Part shown: positions 6,864 to 9,959 of the stretch, one piece after another | Layout of the letters: every line of letters begins with the position of its first letter | How positions within the stretch are numbered: the stretch's first letter is position 1 | From: Boseongicola sp. | GTDB lineage: Bacteria > Pseudomonadota > Alphaproteobacteria > Rhodobacterales > Rhodobacteraceae | Reading direction: 5' to 3' | NCBI GenBank assembly: GCA_013042895.1 | Contig: JABDPD010000397.1 | Span: 1 to 9,959 of the forward strand | DNA length: 9,959 nt | Position numbers and translations under genes: made by a program | Notes under the pieces: generated by a model | Told to the model about the DNA's origin: nothing | What the model saw: only the letters and a program-made list of their open reading frames with translations | Database searches by the model: none

Positions 6864-8114
6864 TCAGTGTAAGTTTGGTTGAGGGCCCGCGCCCTTTTCG
6901 TCAATTGGAGCACCGCGACGAAAACGATCCAGGCGAAGCTGGGTTGCGACAGGGTGTGGTACATCCTTTGCCAACAAATGCGCGTAGCAGTAGCCCGACG
7001 CAGGTGTTGCCTTGAAGCCGCCGTAGCACCAGCCGCCGTTGAAATAGAGACCTTTGATATGAGTGCGGTCGATAAACGGCGAGCCGTCCATCGACATGTC
7101 CATCAACCCGCCCCACATCCTGAGAAGTCGCGCACGTCCGATCATGGGTAAGATCGCCATTCCGCCTTCACAAACGTCTTCCACCACCGGCAGATTTCCA
7201 CGCTGGGCATAGGAGTTGTAGCCGTCGATGTCGCCGCCAAAGACCAGCCCGCCTTTGTCGGATTGGCTTACATAGAAGTGGCCAGCACCGAAGGTGATGA
7301 CACCAGGGATGGTGGGCTTTAGGCCTTCGGAAACAAAAGCTTGCAAGACATGACTTTCGATTGGCAGACGCATGCCTGCCATGGACATCACGCGGCCCGA
7401 GGACCCGGCAACACAGACCGCAATCTTCTTTGCGCGGATGATCCCTCGTGATGTTTCGACTGCCTTGCAAACGCCGTCGTCAATCTGAAACCCTGTCACC
7501 TCGCAATTTTGTAATATATCGACGCCCTTTTGATCCGCGCCCCGCGCAAATCCCCAAGCGACCGCATCGTGGCGCACGGTGCCGCCACGAGGTTGCCAAA
7601 GCGCCCCTTTTATAGGGAAGCGAGCGTTATCGAAATCGAGATAGGGGCATTTTTTCCGGATTTGAGCTTCATCCAGCAGCACTCCACCCGAGCCGGTCAG
7701 ATGCATCGCGTTGCCGCGCCGCGCAAAAGCGTCGCGCTGGGCGTCAGAATGATAGAGGTTTAGAATGCCACGTTGGCTAACCATCGCATTGTAATTGAAG
7801 TCTTGCTCCAGGCCCTCCCAGAGCTGCATAGACAGCTCATAGAAGGGTTGATTGCCCTCAAGCAGATAGTTCGAGCGTATGAGTGTCGTATTCCGCCCTA
7901 CATTGCCCGACCCAATCCAGCCTTTCTCCACAACGGCGATGTTTTGAAAGCCAAATTTGTTTGACAGGTAATAGGCCGTCGCCAATCCGTGTCCGCCGCC
8001 GCCAACTATGACAATATCGTACTCGGGTTTCGGATCGGGGTCGCGCCAGGCTGGCGTCCAGCCCTTGTTCCCTGTGAGGCCCTGCTTCAGAATTTCCAGC
8101 GCATTGTATCGCAT
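6864..8114 (-). CDS. soxB: Sarcosine oxidase subunit beta
   Basis: Catalytic flavin subunit of heterotetrameric sarcosine oxidase, 416 residues, full length. Sarcosine is oxidised here at a noncovalent FAD, and electrons pass to a covalently attached FMN at the alpha-beta interface. The N-terminus (KGWTPAWRDPDPKPEYD, 17-33) is typical. The DAO-fold dinucleotide site is IVGGGGHGLATAYYL (36-50), followed by EKGWIGSGNVGRNTTLIRSNY (63-83). The motif GGTVRHDAVAW (177-187) contains H182, which corresponds to the histidine that holds FMN covalently in corynebacterial and Arthrobacter enzymes. The C-terminal FNGGWCYGGFKATPASG completes the FAD site. The ATG at 8114 has GGTGACGGAAAG directly upstream. 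It is the first gene of the operon, transcribed away from the AraC-family regulator, with a palindrome in between. A specificity other than sarcosine is possible given the unusual delta subunit. Confidence 0.96.
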   Translation of the reverse strand: MRYNALEILKQGLTGNKGWTPAWRDPDPKPEYDIVIVGGGGHGLATAYYLSNKFGFQNIAVVEKGWIGSGNVGRNTTLIRSNYLLEGNQPFYELSMQLWEGLEQDFNYNAMVSQRGILNLYHSDAQRDAFARRGNAMHLTGSGGVLLDEAQIRKKCPYLDFDNARFPIKGALWQPRGGTVRHDAVAWGFARGADQKGVDILQNCEVTGFQIDDGVCKAVETSRGIIRAKKIAVCVAGSSGRVMSMAGMRLPIESHVLQAFVSEGLKPTIPGVITFGAGHFYVSQSDKGGLVFGGDIDGYNSYAQRGNLPVVEDVCEGGMAILPMIGRARLLRMWGGLMDMSMDGSPFIDRTHIKGLYFNGGWCYGGFKATPASGYCYAHLLAKDVPHPVATQLRLDRFRRGAPIDEKGAGPQPNLH

Positions 8115-8177
8115 CTTTCCGTCACCCTGTTTGACACTTCACCCTACTGCGGTGCAGTGTCTTTGAAGATGCAAAAA
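8115..8177. promoter_or_regulatory. Divergent control region of the sox operon and its regulator
   Basis: Only 63 bp separate the soxB start (minus) from the chosen regulator start (plus), so both promoters and any operator must be packed here or reach into the coding ends. The dominant structure is a 29-bp imperfect palindrome (8133-8161). GAAG at 8165-8168 is the likely ribosome site for the regulator; GGTGA and GGAAAG just ahead of 8114 serve soxB. TTGACA at 8131-8136 looks like a -35 box, but no convincing -10 lies at the right distance. Confidence 0.6.
8133..8161. promoter_or_regulatory. Imperfect palindrome, candidate operator for the divergent AraC-family regulator
   Basis: Left arm GACACTTCACC (8133-8143) and right arm GGTGCAGTGTC (8151-8161) are inverted copies matching at 10 of 11 positions, separated by a 7-base spacer. 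The half-site can be written GACACTKCACC. It lies between soxB and the regulator gene, about 19 bp upstream of soxB and 16 bp upstream of the regulator start. An 11-7-11 symmetry is far beyond chance in 63 bp. Binding by the neighbouring GlxA/GbdR-type protein is inferred from position only. Confidence 0.6.
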
Positions 8178-9167
8178 ATGGACGTTTCTATATCTAAAAC
8201 AGACATCTCGGATCGCCCTTTCCGGGTTGGAATTGTGCCTGTTCCAGGATTTGCAATCATGTCCTACGCGAGTGTTGCAGACCCTTTGCGTGCGGCCAAT
8301 TTGCTGTCTGGGAAGCACCTCTATGACATCTTGCATTTCGCACATGAGACTGTCGCGAAGAGTTCTGGCTCGGCAGCTATCGCGGATTGTCAGCCATTGG
8401 GATCATCCGAGCCCGTGGATTTGCTGCTTGTTATTGCAGGCGGCGATCCATTTGCTCTGAAGGATAAGTCTCTTTTCGAGTGGCTGAAACGGCAGGCCCG
8501 CTCGGGAATTCGCATAGGTGGAGTGTCCGGTGGTCCGGTGATCCTTGCGCGCGCTGGCTTGATGGACGGAAAGCGCATGACAGTACATTGGGAGCATGAA
8601 GCGGAACTGTCTGGTCGTTTCACTGAGTTGCAGATCGAAAAGCGTCTCTATGTAATCGACCGCGATCGAGTGACGTGCGGCGGAGGGACCGCGCCGCTGG
8701 ACTTTATCTACGCAATGCTCTCGGACCATCATGGGGCAGATTTCGCCCGAAAAGTCAGTGACTGGTTTCTACATACGGAAATCCGCGCCGCGACCAGTCC
8801 GCAACAGTCCGGCGCCTTGCCGGGCGGGTCACCGAGAACTCCGCATATCCAGCCTGTGATCGCAGCGATGCAGGATCATATCGGTGACCCTTTGTCGCTG
8901 GAACAGCTTGCTTTGATTGCCGGTATCTCGGCAAGGCAGTTGAACCGAGTGTTCCTGCAAGTTCTGGACGCAAGCGTGATGCACTATTACCGAGGGATGC
9001 GCCTGAAGATCGCACGAAGGCTGGTTCGAACTTCGGCCATGGGCTTCGCAGCGATAGCAGAGGCCACCGGGTTTTCCAGTTCAGCGCATTTTTCTGCCGC
9101 ATATAACGAGTTTTTTGGCTGCCGCCCGTCGACAGATCGAAAACAGGCCAGTGACGCCGCAGATTGA
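8178..9167 (+). CDS. GATase1-like AraC-family (GlxA/GbdR-type) transcriptional regulator
   Basis: A 329-residue regulator with two parts. Residues 15-205 form a DJ-1/PfpI/GATase1-like sensor domain (FRVGIVPVPGFAIMSYAS, 15-32; ARAGLMDGKRMTVHWEHEAE, 124-143; RDRVTCGGGTAPLDF, 162-176). Residues 223-318 form an AraC C-terminal DNA-binding domain with two helix-turn-helix units (LSLEQLALIAGISARQLNRVF, 239-259; MGFAAIAEATGFSSSAHFSAAY, 288-309). Members such as GbdR, CdhR and SouR of Pseudomonas sense glycine betaine/dimethylglycine, carnitine and sarcosine and activate the matching catabolic genes. The usual nucleophile cysteine at the sharp turn is absent here (GVSGGP, 115-120), consistent with a ligand sensor rather than an enzyme. 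The frame is open back to 7989, but that part is antisense to soxB. I prefer ATG 8178, with GAAG nine bases upstream; ATG 8169 is a close alternative. It is divergent from soxB and so likely controls soxBDAG. The exact ligand is unknown. Confidence 0.92.
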   Translation: MDVSISKTDISDRPFRVGIVPVPGFAIMSYASVADPLRAANLLSGKHLYDILHFAHETVAKSSGSAAIADCQPLGSSEPVDLLLVIAGGDPFALKDKSLFEWLKRQARSGIRIGGVSGGPVILARAGLMDGKRMTVHWEHEAELSGRFTELQIEKRLYVIDRDRVTCGGGTAPLDFIYAMLSDHHGADFARKVSDWFLHTEIRAATSPQQSGALPGGSPRTPHIQPVIAAMQDHIGDPLSLEQLALIAGISARQLNRVFLQVLDASVMHYYRGMRLKIARRLVRTSAMGFAAIAEATGFSSSAHFSAAYNEFFGCRPSTDRKQASDAAD

Positions 9168-9177
9168 TCTGCAACAA
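9164..9177. promoter_or_regulatory. FNR/FnrL-type box upstream of hemN
   Basis: TTGAT-CTGC-AACAA matches the FNR consensus TTGAT-N4-ATCAA at nine of ten defined positions. It overlaps the regulator's TGA stop (9165-9167) and is centred 66 bp before the hemN start. A site centred at -41.5 would put the transcription start near 9212, and a weak -10-like TAAATG lies at 9201-9206. FnrL control of hemN/hemZ is established in Rhodobacter, which supports the call. Confidence 0.6.
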
Positions 9178-9236
9178 ATACAAGTGTGCCAAATTTCTCG
9201 TAAATGCCCTTCAGATGATGCGATTCTGAGGATGAA

Positions 9237-9959
9237 ATGACTGACGCACTGGCCAAATACGCCACTCGAAAAGTACCGCGCTACACAAGCTATCCAACGG
9301 CACCGCATTTCTCGGATGAAATCGGGCCCCGAGATTACGCGGGTTGGCTCGAAACGCTGACTGATCACGATCCGGTGTCACTTTATCTGCACGTCCCGTT
9401 TTGCCGCCAGCTTTGCTGGTACTGTGGATGCAATATGAAGCTCGCCACCCGCGAGGCTCCGATAGCGCAGTACGCGGCAACACTTTGCCGCGAGATTGAG
9501 CTTGTCGCCTCGCATTTACCCAACCGCAAAGCCATCTCGCATCTTCATTGGGGTGGAGGAACACCGACTGCGCTGGTTCCAGACGACCTTGCGCGTGTCA
9601 TGGATGCGGTGCGACTGGCTTTTGATGTCACGGACAATGCAGAGCTTGCCATCGAAAGCGACCCGCGCACATTGACGCCCGAAATGATAAGGCGCATCGG
9701 CCAGCTTGGTTTCACGCGTGCCAGTTTCGGAGTGCAGGAATTTGATCCCAAAGTGCAAGCCGCGATCAACCGAATTCAACCACCCAAGATGGTCCGCGCT
9801 TCGGTCGACGGCTTGCGGGATGCGGGTGTCACAGGGATTAACTTCGACCTGATCTACGGGCTGCCGCACCAGACGGTCGACACATTGCTTGAAACCATTC
9901 GTCTTTGTGTTGAAATGCGCCCAAACCGCATCGCACTTTTTGGGTACGCGCATGTACCG
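9237..9959 (+). CDS. hemN: Oxygen-independent coproporphyrinogen III oxidase (3' end outside window)
   Basis: Radical SAM enzyme of anaerobic haem and bacteriochlorophyll precursor synthesis. It decarboxylates two propionates of coproporphyrinogen III to give protoporphyrinogen IX in the cytoplasm. The window shows 241 codons with no stop, about half of the usual 450-residue protein. The entry segment RYTSYPTAPHF (15-25) is characteristic. The cluster motif CRQLCWYCGC has C56, C60 and C63 as the CxxxCxxC ligands, with the extra HemN cysteine C65. SAM-binding GGGTPT is at 106-111, ESDPRTLTP follows near 140, and the sequence leaves the window at LFGYAHVP, matching the E. coli HemN region. The ATG at 9237 has GAGG five bases upstream. 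It is 69 bp after the AraC-family gene on the same strand and carries its own FNR-like box, so it is probably an independent, oxygen-regulated gene unrelated to sarcosine oxidation. Confidence 0.95.
   Translation, partial: MTDALAKYATRKVPRYTSYPTAPHFSDEIGPRDYAGWLETLTDHDPVSLYLHVPFCRQLCWYCGCNMKLATREAPIAQYAATLCREIELVASHLPNRKAISHLHWGGGTPTALVPDDLARVMDAVRLAFDVTDNAELAIESDPRTLTPEMIRRIGQLGFTRASFGVQEFDPKVQAAINRIQPPKMVRASVDGLRDAGVTGINFDLIYGLPHQTVDTLLETIRLCVEMRPNRIALFGYAHVP

Noticed and set aside
8131..8159. TTGACA at 8131-8136 as the -35 box of the regulator promoter
   Set aside because: At 17-bp spacing the -10 position reads GCAGTG, which is not promoter-like, and transcription would begin at the start codon. 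It more likely belongs to the palindrome.
7989..8168. N-terminal extension of the AraC-family regulator to the ATG at 7989
   Set aside because: The extra residues lie antisense to the 5' end of soxB, do not resemble the family N-terminus, and good start codons with a ribosome site occur at 8169/8178.
9516..9953. Minus-strand open frame opposite hemN
   Set aside because: Shadow of the clear hemN frame, which continues without stop to the window edge with radical SAM motifs; the antisense translation shows no recognisable domain.

Overview
The window reads as chromosomal DNA of an alphaproteobacterium, most likely Rhodobacterales (Roseobacter/Rhodobacter type). The basis is protein resemblance: a four-subunit sarcosine oxidase operon, a GATase1-AraC regulator, a non-pyrrolysine MttB-family protein and a hemN with an FNR-type box. 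The genes are tightly packed, with ATGA and GTGGCTGA overlaps, and no gene-free stretch exceeds 100 bases. No RNA gene, insertion sequence, CRISPR array or integration site was seen.

Layout. The plus strand carries three co-directional genes: the 3' part of a CaiD-like crotonase (2-703), a HAD-IA phosphatase (763-1458) and an MttB-superfamily methyltransferase (1552-3108). A minus-strand operon then runs toward them in the order soxB (8114-6864), soxD (6851-6564), soxA (6567-3664), soxG (3671-3105). It encodes heterotetrameric sarcosine oxidase. The last codons of soxG and of the methyltransferase gene overlap tail to tail by 4 bp. Divergent from soxB is a GlxA/GbdR-type AraC regulator (8178-9167), and a strong imperfect palindrome lies in the 63 bp between the two genes. 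The window ends inside hemN (9237-9959), oxygen-independent coproporphyrinogen III oxidase, which is probably a separate unit.

How the genes may work together. Established knowledge: sarcosine oxidase converts sarcosine to glycine and hands the methyl carbon to tetrahydrofolate; CaiD hydrates crotonobetainyl-CoA to carnitinyl-CoA; non-Pyl MttB proteins include corrinoid-dependent demethylases of glycine betaine and carnitine. Inference: the block is a module for degrading methylated quaternary amines (carnitine, butyrobetaine, betaine) into glycine and one-carbon units, with the AraC-type protein sensing a pathway intermediate. No corrinoid protein, corrinoid:THF methyltransferase, Rieske betaine demethylase or dimethylglycine dehydrogenase is present here, so the route is incomplete as seen.

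Most notable: a SoxD that has lost most of its zinc ligands, the non-Pyl MttB gene abutting a sarcosine oxidase operon, the palindromic candidate operator, and a near-consensus FNR box placed over the regulator's stop codon ahead of hemN.
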